Shown here: one piece after another, positions 36,520 through 44,696 of the stretch
Layout of the letters: every line of letters starts with the position of its first letter
How positions within the stretch are numbered: position 1 is the first letter of the stretch
Origin: Neobacillus niacini
GTDB taxonomy: Bacteria; Bacillota; Bacilli; Bacillales; Cytobacillaceae
Assembly (NCBI RefSeq): GCF_023715415.1
Contig: NZ_JAMBOB010000004.1
Coordinates: forward strand, 248,001 to 312,000
Direction: 5' to 3'
Length of the DNA: 64,000 bases
Translations under genes and position numbers: made by a program
The notes under the pieces: generated by a model
Told to the model about the DNA's origin: nothing
Database searches by the model: none
The model's input: the letters and a program-made list of their open reading frames with translations, nothing else

Positions 36520-36541
36520 AGGTCAGACCGTTGTCTGACCT
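36520..36541 (-). terminator. Terminator of the 546-residue secreted protein gene
   Basis: AGGTCAGA (36520-36527) and TCTGACCT (36534-36541) form a perfect 8-bp stem nine bases after the stop codon; the minus-strand tract after it, TTTACTTG, is only weakly T-rich. Confidence 0.6.
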
Positions 36542-36550
36542 CCAAAAATC

Positions 36551-38191
36551 TTACTCAATTATTCCAACGTAATCTTCAATTTTTTCCATATCAACGTTAA
36601 TGTCGACGCCCGCTTTTTCAAGGTAATTTATTTTACTATCGATTAACTTTTCAATGATTGGACTTGTTTCTCCTTTGATTTCTTGTAACAGCTTCCTTGT
36701 ATATAAAAGGTCGTAATAAGTTACCAATTTATAATCATTGTCTTGATAGGTCCCATCCAGGTTTAACTGGTAAAATAAATTCCCCTCAGGATTAATCCAG
36801 GCTTCCCCCGTATCCTTTAAGGCTTGATACATTTGATCTGCCGCTATTAGGTATTTTTCATCTGAGGATTTTTGGAATGCATAGTATAAATAATTCATTA
36901 AACTTAACGCATGATTTAATGAAACGTGCGTAAGACTTTCGTCTGAATAATAATCGACAAGAAATTTTCCATTCACTGTTTTAATAACAAAGCCTTCATC
37001 CATTTTATTATTGAGGAAATCGGCATATACTTTATAACTATCTTTGTACTCAGTAATCCCAAGGTTCTTCGCTCTTCTATCCTGAGCTCGAATCAGATTA
37101 TCATTATGTCTAGAATCAACATAATGTGTTCGAATACCATATGTTGATTCTAACCATGTACTTGTATAGTTAGAATACCATAATCCATCAGTGTCTCTAA
37201 TTTGTTCGAGCTGAACAAACGAATTCCAGTTAATATTCTCGAAGAATCGATTATTTATGTCTTCAAAGGCAATGATTGATTTTTTAGCACTTTGTCGGAC
37301 TAATGAACGGGCAAAGCCAATTTCTGGTTTAGGAAAAATCGAATCGACACCTTTTGAAATCACATCCGTTGGGGTAAGCCATTTGTATTCATCAATTCCA
37401 ATATTCTGGGCCAATGTAAATTCGTCTTCATTATTAAATAATGGAGTGCGACTCATCAAATACCACGATTCTCCTGAACTTTGGTTAGCATTGGTTGTTA
37501 AAGAAAAATTGTAATGATTGTTATTTTGTTCATATTTGAAGTCTCTGTCTTCCGATAAAAGCCCATACACGGTACTTGTCCTTCCCGTATCTGGATAGGT
37601 ATGTGTTAGTTTTTTAAATAAATATTGACCTCCAATAAAAACACTGCCGCTCTTCTTATCCTTATCATTAAATTCTAGATACGTAAAGTTGTTGGAAGTC
37701 GGATCAGTATATTCTTTTCTGTTAGGATATACTTCGGAAGTAGGTAGATCTAGCTCCCTTTTTTCATACGAATTCCCTGAAAAACTTTGTTGCAGCGTAA
37801 GATTTATGTTTGCGTTTTCTGAATCAACGTGGACGAAAACAAATACGTCATTCGTTGGGACCTTACGAAAAGTAACTATAGCGGATCCGGCTTCCTCATT
37901 TGCACTTTTCTCGATTGTAAGAAAATATCTTTCATCATGTACACCATACATTGTCTTTTTTTCTACCTTCTCAAGTTTCAACTGATGATTCTTAGAAAAC
38001 GCAATTACATTAAAATCTTTGTTTAATAAGAGTTGATCCTGTGAGGGTTTAGAAGGTTCTACTGAACCAACTTTATTCGGCGTATTGTTGATTGGTTTAT
38101 TAATGAAGTGAGGCTTCATCCATAAACCAATAAAAACTAATGAAACTAAAACGATAAGACTAATCGTGATCCTTCTCCAAATTTTCGTCAT
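36551..38191 (-). CDS. Unrecognised membrane-anchored extracellular protein, helical-toroid-like C-terminus
   Basis: 546 aa; AGAGG lies seven bases before the ATG. One N-terminal membrane helix at residues 8-26, then a spacer. Residues 60-270 look beta-rich; residues 290-520 are helical with repeated Y/W/N-rich segments (GLWYSNYTSTWLESTYGIRT, HVSLNHALSLMNYLYYAF, WINPEGNLFYQLNLDG) that recall alpha/alpha-toroid carbohydrate-active enzymes such as C5-epimerases or lyases. I cannot assign a family and see no proven catalytic set. Context among polymer genes suggests surface glycan processing. Its start codon overlaps the stop of a short upstream reading frame (TGA at 38188-38190). Confidence 0.7.
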   Translation of the reverse strand: MTKIWRRITISLIVLVSLVFIGLWMKPHFINKPINNTPNKVGSVEPSKPSQDQLLLNKDFNVIAFSKNHQLKLEKVEKKTMYGVHDERYFLTIEKSANEEAGSAIVTFRKVPTNDVFVFVHVDSENANINLTLQQSFSGNSYEKRELDLPTSEVYPNRKEYTDPTSNNFTYLEFNDKDKKSGSVFIGGQYLFKKLTHTYPDTGRTSTVYGLLSEDRDFKYEQNNNHYNFSLTTNANQSSGESWYLMSRTPLFNNEDEFTLAQNIGIDEYKWLTPTDVISKGVDSIFPKPEIGFARSLVRQSAKKSIIAFEDINNRFFENINWNSFVQLEQIRDTDGLWYSNYTSTWLESTYGIRTHYVDSRHNDNLIRAQDRRAKNLGITEYKDSYKVYADFLNNKMDEGFVIKTVNGKFLVDYYSDESLTHVSLNHALSLMNYLYYAFQKSSDEKYLIAADQMYQALKDTGEAWINPEGNLFYQLNLDGTYQDNDYKLVTYYDLLYTRKLLQEIKGETSPIIEKLIDSKINYLEKAGVDINVDMEKIEDYVGIIE

Positions 38192-38361
38192 TTTTCTACC
38201 TCTCTCATTTGACCAAATGGCGGTTGCCCATCAGGGTTATTGTTTTCAAAGATGTACCTGGTTATCAGATTTTTATTCTCGCCCTATTCTTCCAAAGCGC
38301 AAAGAGACATTCTTTGAATATTTAGTAACTCATTTGCTTGTTTTGGAAAAAAAATAGACAT
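38188..38361 (-). pseudogene. Short reading frame split by an amber codon, coupled to the next gene
   Basis: The 365-bp gap between two genes holds an in-frame pair of open segments on the minus strand: ATG at 38361 (GGGA seven bases upstream), 25 codons, TAG at 38284-38286, then 31 more sense codons ending in TGA at 38188-38190, which overlaps the ATG of the 546-aa gene (ATGA). The second half ends NNNPDGQPPFGQMREVEK, a coding-like composition. A promoter-like TTACAG-16 bp-TAAAAT lies upstream. It may be a decayed gene, a leader peptide, or a sequencing error; no family is recognised. Confidence 0.35.
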
Positions 38362-38502
38362 GGATTTATCCCAAAAGTCTATTTTACTACTTGATTAAAT
38401 TTCTGTAACTATAAAGTTAAATAATTGTTACATTTGAGTATAACTTTCAAAAACCTATCTTATTCAGTGAAACTGGAAAATCAAGGCACGATAAGTTCCT
38501 AA

Positions 38503-38548
38503 ACAAAAAAAAAGAGCAGACTCAAATTTATGAGTCTGCCCTTTTTTG
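38503..38548 (-). terminator. Terminator of the surface nucleotidase gene
   Basis: GCAGACTCA (38516-38524) pairs perfectly with TGAGTCTGC (38531-38539), followed on the minus strand by CTCTTTTTTTTTG. Confidence 0.92.
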
Positions 38549-38556
38549 GCTCAAGG

Positions 38557-41500
38557 TTATTTATTCACTTTGGTAATACGGCCTTCGTTTTTAGGATTAA
38601 TGGTTTCATACTTTTTAATGAAATTGATTAATGCATCTAAATCCGTTACATGAGTAACACGGTTTTTGCCCTCCTTCAAGATAGACAGCTCATCTCCGCC
38701 ATCTGCCATGAAGTTATTAACTGTTACTGTGTACTCTTGGGTGTCTACGAGATCTGTACCATCAGTCTTCTTAATAGAAACCATACGGCTGCCTTTTTCT
38801 TTTGAATCATCATAGCTAACTTTTAAACCAGCAATCTTAAGGATTCTTGGCTTAGAACCCCACTGTTGCTCAAACAATGTTTTAATTTGAGCACCTGTTA
38901 ATGTCATTGTAACTAGATCATTACCAAATGGCTGAACAGTAAAAGCTTCTTTCCAAAGGATTTCTCCTGGCGTGATTTCAGCACGGATTCCTCCTGGATT
39001 CATGAAAGCAAAGTCAGTACCCGTTTGCTCTATCATAGAGTCAGCAATGAGGTTACCCATTGGTGATTCACCGTCCGCATTTTCTGTTCTGCTAATTCCT
39101 TCAGGTGCATTTCCAATTACCTCATTAAGAATTGGAGCAACATCGGCAGAATAGCCTTCAACCAATGCTTTAATTTCAGCATCTGGAGTAATTGTACGGA
39201 CTGCATTTACCACCTCAGCTTTTTTCGTTATGACATCTTTTGTAACAGGGTCAATTGTTAAATCTACATCTGAGAAAGCAGTTCCTGAAGCATAAGATTG
39301 AACAAGTAACTTACCATCCACTACAGTATTCGCATATTGATGGTTATGTCCACCATAAATGACATCCACTTCATCATCTACTAAATTGGCAATATCAACT
39401 AGTTCTTCAGTAGGACTTGAGCCATCAGTATTTGATTTCACTGCGTTATGCGCAAGAACAACAATGGATTCTACACCTTTTGCTTTAAGCTCTTTCGTAT
39501 ATTTATTAATAGATTCAGCTTCATCAAGGAATTTAACACCTGCTACACCACTAGGCGTAACAATTGTTGGCGTATCACTATAGGTAACACCAATAAATCC
39601 AATTTGAACACCACTTACTTCTTTGATTACATATGGATTTAAAATCGGTTCGTTTGTTGTTTCATCAACAACGTTAGCTGAAACATACGGGAAACTCGCA
39701 CCTTCAAATACCCCGTACTTTGCCTCTGTTGCTGGATGTGCGCCACCATTGATTAGGCGCATCATCTCTTTTACACCTTCATCAAATTCATGGTTTCCAA
39801 GCGTTCCTACATCGAAACCAATTTTGTTTAGGATTTCAATTGTAGGTTCGTCTTGGATAAGAGCTGAAACAGGAGAGCTTGCTCCTACTGAATCACCAAC
39901 ATGAACCATTAAGGTATTAGCAGGGTTTGTTGCTTCACGCTGCTTTAAGTGTGCTGCCAAATATTCAGCTCCACCTGCATTAAGGCTTGAACTAAACGTA
40001 TCTAGTTGACCATGGAAGTCATTGATACCTAAAAGTTGTACATCGATTGGGTTTTTTAATGTGTATTTTGCATACCCAGACTCTAATGTTTCAACATACT
40101 TAATATTATTTGTTTGCTCTGCAAAAGTTTTCGCAGATGGACTTGATTCAAATGTTAAGTCAACATTTGCATTCAATGAAGCTAATTTCCAGTTCTGATC
40201 CGCAGAAGGGTTAATTACCTTATTGTTGATAATATAATTCATTACTACCTGACGGCTTTCATCAGCAGATGCGTAAATTGTCTTAGCTCCGCCTGGATTA
40301 ACGATTGGAGAAGAAGCACGATAATTGTTTGTAGCAATAACAAACTTCATGTCATCTGTTACCGGCTGTCCATTATACATTAAATTCTTAATACGGTTTG
40401 CAGCAGGATTCGCAACAACTGTTCCTTTTGAATCATAGCGTAATGGTTGTGTTACATCGAATTCATAGGTAACACCATCAATGGTATCAAAGTTATAATC
40501 AGGGAAATCCTTATTGATTAATGGCTGTTCTTTTGTTTCAGCAGGATTAATCTGATTAAAGTTTGTAGCTGTCCATTCCAAATAATCCTTCAATTCTTTA
40601 CCATTTAGAAGTAACGCTGAAACAGTATTTGGGAACTTATAAAGGTCTGCTACGTTTTTAATTGTCATTTCTCCAGCAGGAATGCTTGTGTAGTCATTAC
40701 CACTATTACGTCCTGCCTTAAATGGAGCTGCAGATGAAAGAATTGGAATCCCTTCATATTCTGTTCCTTTTAATACTTTTTCCATGTACTCTTTTTGAGC
40801 ATTGCTGACAATTTGTACAGAAGGATCATCTTGAACCCTTGAGAAAAAGCTGTGAATTGGAGCCGTTGTTTCTCCAACTGCACTGTTAATATAATCAATC
40901 GTATGGTCATGAACAGGCTTCATTAACTCAACCATGTCAGGGTCTGCGTCTACTGTAGATGTACCCATAACCTCTGATTGAGAATTCTTCACTACCCATT
41001 TTCCATCGACTAAATCTAAATCTAGGTCAATAACACCAAGGAATTGTCCATCAACTTTCGCTTGAACAGCTGGTACACCATTGATGGTTCCTTTTACGTT
41101 ATCGATAATTCCAGGGAACGCATTATATGCTTTATCACCAGGAAGTGCTAAATGACTGTGGCCTAGTAAAATAGCGTCTACATTTTCCACTTCACTCAAG
41201 CCAAGAATTGCATTTTCCTTGTCATCTCTATTTGTTGTGAATCCACTGTGTGCAACGACAACAACTAAGTCTGCACCGTTTTCCTTCATCTTCGGAATCC
41301 ATTTTTCGGCAGAAGCAACGATATCCTCTGTTATTACTTTTCCTTCAAGATTTTGCTTGTCCCATTGCATAATTTGCGGAGGAACAAAGCCAATTACACC
41401 CACATTAAGCTTATGCTTTTTACCGTCTTTATCCACTACTTCTTTTTTAATAATCTTATACGGATTCACTAGATTCTTATTATTGCTTGGATCACTATCA

Positions 41501-42852
41501 CCATCAGCTTTATAAACGTTTGCTGATACAAATGGGAAGTCTGCTCCATTAATACTATTTTGTAAGAAATCTAGACCGTAGTTAAATTCGTGATTGCCGA
41601 AGTTAGAAACATCATAATCTAACATATTCATAGCATCATAGATTGGGTGAGTTTCTCCTGTAATTGCTTTTTCAGAAACTGCAATTGTTCCACCAAGAAC
41701 AGTCACATATTTGTTCTGTACTAATTCTGTTACACCTGTAGGAAGTTTGTCCTTTTCAACGAGAACTACTGGCGCTCCTTCTTTTGCTGCAAGAACAGAG
41801 CCAGTAAGCGCATCAGCAAAGCCCCATCCTGTTGAGAGGAATACCTTTTCTTTCACGCTTCCAAGTTCAGTTGCCACTTTTAATGATGTTTCAAAACGAT
41901 TTTCTCCACCCACGCGCTGTGGATTCTTGACTGCTGATTCAACTTTTTCACTAATAGCGCCAGTGCCGCCTACTAAAATAGTATCAGTAACATTATTAAG
42001 CGCTTCCAAGGTTACATTAGGGACAGCGTCAGTTCTTGTTAATAGGATAGGGTATCCATTTTGAGCCGCATAAGAAGCTACTGAAATCGCATCTGGATAG
42101 TTAAAGCCATTTACTAGAACTGCTTTCTTAGGATTTCCTAGTTCTTTTGCTACTGCAGAAGCAGTTTCAAAGCGATCAGAACCTGAAACACGCTTGACCC
42201 ATAGATTTAATTTTGATGATAACGCATTTGTTACACGATTAGAGACAGCAGTCTTGCCTCCGACTACTATAGCTTTGGTAGCACCTAGACGTTTAATTTC
42301 TTTTTTCGTATCTTCATTTAGTGTATCTGTTTGTGTTAATAGAATAGGAGCGTTATGTTTATAGGCTAGTGGAGCTGCTGCTAGAGCATCCGCAAAGTCA
42401 TCACCTCTTACGATGATTACAGTTTCTGCTGTATCCCAGCCTTGTTTTGATACTTGAACTGCTGTTTCATAGCGGTTAAGACCAGCTAAGCGATTAACAA
42501 AGGTAGGACGGTCTACTTTTGCTACATAGTCAGTAAAAGGATTCCCTTGAAGCATATCTCCATTATCTACTAATAGATTGTTAGGGTTTTCTTTACGTTC
42601 AGCTTTTACAAGTGTTGAAATTCTAACCAAGCCATTTTTTACGGCTGCATCAGCAAAGTAATCATGGTCCATAATCGTTCCATGAATATCTGTAGTTTCC
42701 ATGATTTTAAGCTTTACAAATGCCTCATTCGACAAAACATTCGTTGGTTGATTTCCTTCTGCATATACTCCCCCGTACGGAGTTGCCAGAAGTCCCAAAG
42801 CCAATGTAGAAACGGCTAGTCCTTTAAACTTCTTTTTTAGACCTTTTTTCAC
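38557..42852 (-). CDS. Bifunctional 2',3'-cyclic-nucleotide phosphodiesterase / 5'-nucleotidase (YfkN-like) with CWB2 block inside the first catalytic domain
   Basis: 1431 aa from a GTG at 42852, nine bases after AGGTGG and directly before KKGLKKKFKGLAVSTLALG; upstream in-frame ATG at 42897 gives no signal-peptide-like start. Signal peptide 1-32. First metallophosphatase begins METTDIHG (about 55) and LLVDNGDMLQGNP (about 95-105). Three CWB2 repeats (NRYETA, DRFETA, NRFETS) fill about 117-397; the phosphatase then resumes at NFGNHEFNYGLDF. A 5'-nucleotidase C-terminal domain, a second metallophosphatase (GINDFHGQLD, GNHEFDEG, GGHNH) and its own C-terminal domain (SPMGNLIADSM, NPGGIRAEI) follow. 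B. subtilis YfkN has a sortase signal; none is visible here, so CWB2 may replace it. Confidence 0.92.
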   Translation of the reverse strand: MKKGLKKKFKGLAVSTLALGLLATPYGGVYAEGNQPTNVLSNEAFVKLKIMETTDIHGTIMDHDYFADAAVKNGLVRISTLVKAERKENPNNLLVDNGDMLQGNPFTDYVAKVDRPTFVNRLAGLNRYETAVQVSKQGWDTAETVIIVRGDDFADALAAAPLAYKHNAPILLTQTDTLNEDTKKEIKRLGATKAIVVGGKTAVSNRVTNALSSKLNLWVKRVSGSDRFETASAVAKELGNPKKAVLVNGFNYPDAISVASYAAQNGYPILLTRTDAVPNVTLEALNNVTDTILVGGTGAISEKVESAVKNPQRVGGENRFETSLKVATELGSVKEKVFLSTGWGFADALTGSVLAAKEGAPVVLVEKDKLPTGVTELVQNKYVTVLGGTIAVSEKAITGETHPIYDAMNMLDYDVSNFGNHEFNYGLDFLQNSINGADFPFVSANVYKADGDSDPSNNKNLVNPYKIIKKEVVDKDGKKHKLNVGVIGFVPPQIMQWDKQNLEGKVITEDIVASAEKWIPKMKENGADLVVVVAHSGFTTNRDDKENAILGLSEVENVDAILLGHSHLALPGDKAYNAFPGIIDNVKGTINGVPAVQAKVDGQFLGVIDLDLDLVDGKWVVKNSQSEVMGTSTVDADPDMVELMKPVHDHTIDYINSAVGETTAPIHSFFSRVQDDPSVQIVSNAQKEYMEKVLKGTEYEGIPILSSAAPFKAGRNSGNDYTSIPAGEMTIKNVADLYKFPNTVSALLLNGKELKDYLEWTATNFNQINPAETKEQPLINKDFPDYNFDTIDGVTYEFDVTQPLRYDSKGTVVANPAANRIKNLMYNGQPVTDDMKFVIATNNYRASSPIVNPGGAKTIYASADESRQVVMNYIINNKVINPSADQNWKLASLNANVDLTFESSPSAKTFAEQTNNIKYVETLESGYAKYTLKNPIDVQLLGINDFHGQLDTFSSSLNAGGAEYLAAHLKQREATNPANTLMVHVGDSVGASSPVSALIQDEPTIEILNKIGFDVGTLGNHEFDEGVKEMMRLINGGAHPATEAKYGVFEGASFPYVSANVVDETTNEPILNPYVIKEVSGVQIGFIGVTYSDTPTIVTPSGVAGVKFLDEAESINKYTKELKAKGVESIVVLAHNAVKSNTDGSSPTEELVDIANLVDDEVDVIYGGHNHQYANTVVDGKLLVQSYASGTAFSDVDLTIDPVTKDVITKKAEVVNAVRTITPDAEIKALVEGYSADVAPILNEVIGNAPEGISRTENADGESPMGNLIADSMIEQTGTDFAFMNPGGIRAEITPGEILWKEAFTVQPFGNDLVTMTLTGAQIKTLFEQQWGSKPRILKIAGLKVSYDDSKEKGSRMVSIKKTDGTDLVDTQEYTVTVNNFMADGGDELSILKEGKNRVTHVTDLDALINFIKKYETINPKNEGRITKVNK
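41659..42504 (-). other. CWB2 triple repeat inserted in a metallophosphatase domain
   Basis: Approximate DNA span of the three CWB2 repeats in the nucleotidase, between the GD-x-x-QG metal motif and the GNHE metal motif. The flanking residues YVAKVDRP and THPIYDAMN would join smoothly without it, as in single-domain relatives where a short loop connects them. Confidence 0.8.
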
Positions 42853-43054
42853 TAGGTTTTTCCACCTTTCGACAAAAAGTATTATTACAAAATTCATTAT
42901 AACGGGAATTGTCGAAATAAAATATATCTTTTTTTGTAAATTTTGTAGATTTTTTGTAATTTATTTTTTTCTGAATTATTGATAAATTAGTTGAGTGATA
43001 GACAGCTGTACTTTTAATCTAGCAGAGAGATTTAGGACGTGAATCATGGCATAC

Positions 43055-43081
43055 TAAAAAGCTGCCAACATTAATGGCAGC
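43055..43081 (-). terminator. Terminator of the CPBP protease gene
   Basis: GCTGCCA (43061-43067) and TGGCAGC (43075-43081) form a perfect 7-bp stem followed by TTTTTAG on the minus strand, eight bases after the stop codon. Confidence 0.85.
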
Positions 43082-43088
43082 CTCTTGT

Positions 43089-43991
43089 TTAATTGGCTAT
43101 ATCTTCATTAACTACTACTTCAATGGACCTTTTCATTTGTTGCTTCTTTTCGATTGCCATTAATACGAGGTACATAGGCAAAAGAACCAATACCGCTATT
43201 TCGACAATAAATTCAAAGTAATACCAAGACAGTGTGGCTAGGATATCGTAAACGGAATGCACCAGAACGGTCACCCATAGATTTCTCGTCCATAATAGAA
43301 TTAAACCAAATAATAATCCCATATTGGCGAAGGTTACAATGGCTCCTACTTCATATTTCCATGATTGAGCAGAATTTAAGGTGTGATCAATGCCGAATAG
43401 CACTGAGGTGATAAAAAGCGCAAGCATGACAAAAATATCACGTCTGCCTTTTTCCCATCGCCTTGGAAACACTTTTTTAAAAACAAGAAGGATCAAAATA
43501 ATATAAGCTAACCGCCAAACCTCTTCAAGACCAGCAAGAATATCCGTGAAGATGTCGTACCCAATACTGTCAATCTCCCCTACTACTTCCCACATATTGT
43601 CGACAGGCACAATTGGTTGGCCAGATTCCAACTCAGGTTCAACATTCGGAACCACGTCTGTATACGCATCCACATATTGCTCATAATCCTCACTAAAATC
43701 CTTGAAGGCGTACGAGGAATAAATATTAATCATCGTACTGCCAAGAACAAAGAGCAGGAAGGCTCCAATAAATTGGTGTATAAGTTGACTCTTTGTTTTT
43801 TGAATTCCGTTACTTAGTCTAGGCTGCAGCTTTAACCCGATAAAAAAGGAAGATACCATAATGGCATCATAGATGGTACCGGCCAAGAGACTGAAACCGC
43901 TTAAATAGAGGACAATTTCGACTCCAATCGTAATGGTAAGCAGTGCAAACAAAAGCCTTTTCGAAACAGGCTTGGTTAAATTAATGGTCAT
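43089..43991 (-). CDS. CPBP family intramembrane glutamic endopeptidase
   Basis: 300 aa with about eight membrane segments and an acidic extracellular loop at residues 95-135. CPBP motifs are present in order: E-E-x-x-R in LEEVWRLAY (motif 1), F-x-x-x-H in VLFGIDHTLN (motif 2), and H-x-x-x-D in LVHSVYDILA (motif 3). Family members cleave transmembrane substrates or prenylated proteins, and some protect against or mature bacteriocins. The substrate here is unknown. A 29-residue hydrophobic peptide gene lies 44 bp upstream on the same strand and may be co-transcribed. Confidence 0.88.
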   Translation of the reverse strand: MTINLTKPVSKRLLFALLTITIGVEIVLYLSGFSLLAGTIYDAIMVSSFFIGLKLQPRLSNGIQKTKSQLIHQFIGAFLLFVLGSTMINIYSSYAFKDFSEDYEQYVDAYTDVVPNVEPELESGQPIVPVDNMWEVVGEIDSIGYDIFTDILAGLEEVWRLAYIILILLVFKKVFPRRWEKGRRDIFVMLALFITSVLFGIDHTLNSAQSWKYEVGAIVTFANMGLLFGLILLWTRNLWVTVLVHSVYDILATLSWYYFEFIVEIAVLVLLPMYLVLMAIEKKQQMKRSIEVVVNEDIAN

Positions 43992-44035
43992 GATTATCAG
44001 TCCCTGTTCTATGAAATTACTGTTTATTATTTATA

Positions 44036-44125
44036 TTATAAAAACTGAACGGCCAAAATTCCTAGTCCATTTAGGTACAGCAGGAAAAGTAAGCACGCAA
44101 CAACCCATTTCCATATTCTTGACAC
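44036..44125 (-). CDS. Predicted 29-residue single-span membrane microprotein
   Basis: Short open frame with GTG start at 44125, AAAGGGG eight bases upstream, and TAA at 44036. It begins MSRIWKWVVACLLFLLYLNG and ends in a further nine hydrophobic residues, so it is one membrane helix with a basic N-terminus (R, K before the helix: N-inside). No relatives recognised. It precedes the CPBP protease gene by 44 bp. The good ribosome site and clean amphipathic composition argue for a real gene; coding bias cannot be tested on 29 codons. Could be a substrate, regulator or bacteriocin-like peptide for the protease. Confidence 0.5.
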   Translation of the reverse strand: MSRIWKWVVACLLFLLYLNGLGILAVQFL

Positions 44126-44268
44126 AGACTTATCCCCTTTAAAGTTAATTAGTACTAATTTATCATATTACTAGAGATGTAGCACGAAGGTTTATATTTA
44201 CAATCATAATCTCCCCATTTATACTTAATTTAAGTAAATATTACCAATAATTAGAATGGGGCTGAAAA

Positions 44269-44571
44269 GTGAAAAAGATCATTTCTATTATCCTATTGAT
44301 AGTCATTGTATTCGTATTATCCGAAACAAACCCTGGGCGTTCGGAATACATCGAATGGATTACCCATAAAGCGATGGATCAATCATCGAATGTCCTTGAA
44401 AAAGGGATTCTCTCACTTGCAGGGGAAGAGGTTTTCGATATGGGAACAACGGAAAAAGATTACTTCATATTTTCAGTCTACAAAACCAATTTTTCCGAAA
44501 TCGGCCTGAGTCAGGTTACCTGCATCGGGTTCTTCAATACATTTATTCCAATTTCCAAAGTTGAAAAATAA
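44269..44571 (+). CDS. DUF4359-type small secreted or membrane protein
   Basis: 100 aa from GTG at 44269 with a weak GGGGCTG ribosome site. One N-terminal hydrophobic segment (residues 3-19), then ETNPGRSEYIEWITHKAM and a hydrophobic domain ending VTCIGFFNTFIPISK, the pattern of DUF4359 proteins, which start with a helix and a conserved TNP-x-x-x-Y. Function of that family is unknown. Single gene with its own terminator. Confidence 0.72.
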   Translation: MKKIISIILLIVIVFVLSETNPGRSEYIEWITHKAMDQSSNVLEKGILSLAGEEVFDMGTTEKDYFIFSVYKTNFSEIGLSQVTCIGFFNTFIPISKVEK

Positions 44572-44600
44572 GAAGACCAGATAGGGTCTTCTTATTTTAT
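44570..44600 (+). terminator. Terminator of the DUF4359 gene
   Basis: AAGAAGACC (44570-44578) pairs with GGTCTTCTT (44585-44593), then ATTTTATTATTT. The stem overlaps the stop codon. Confidence 0.85.
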
Positions 44601-44696
44601 TATTTGAGGGAGTAATTCCTTTTCATCCGCTAAAGTTTCAGAGCATAAGTAAATTAATTACATTAATAGTAGAAACTGATAAGGGAGATTGTCGGA

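Noticed and set aside
37829..38357. Plus-strand frames across the 546-residue gene start and the gap
   Set aside because: No ribosome sites; the coding-like signal in the gap is on the minus strand and ends in an ATGA overlap.
38192..38400. Riboswitch (c-di-GMP-like) in the leader of the 546-residue gene
   Set aside because: No conserved core or closing stems could be drawn; the sequence reads better as a short coding frame.
41711..42064. 117-codon plus-strand frame in the nucleotidase gene
   Set aside because: Antisense to CWB2 repeats; long frames there reflect codon bias of the true gene.
42900..42970. WalR boxes upstream of the surface nucleotidase
   Set aside because: TGTAGA-n5-TGTAAT resembles the TGTWAH-n5-TGTWAH consensus but has one mismatch and lies in a T-rich tract where such matches arise by chance.
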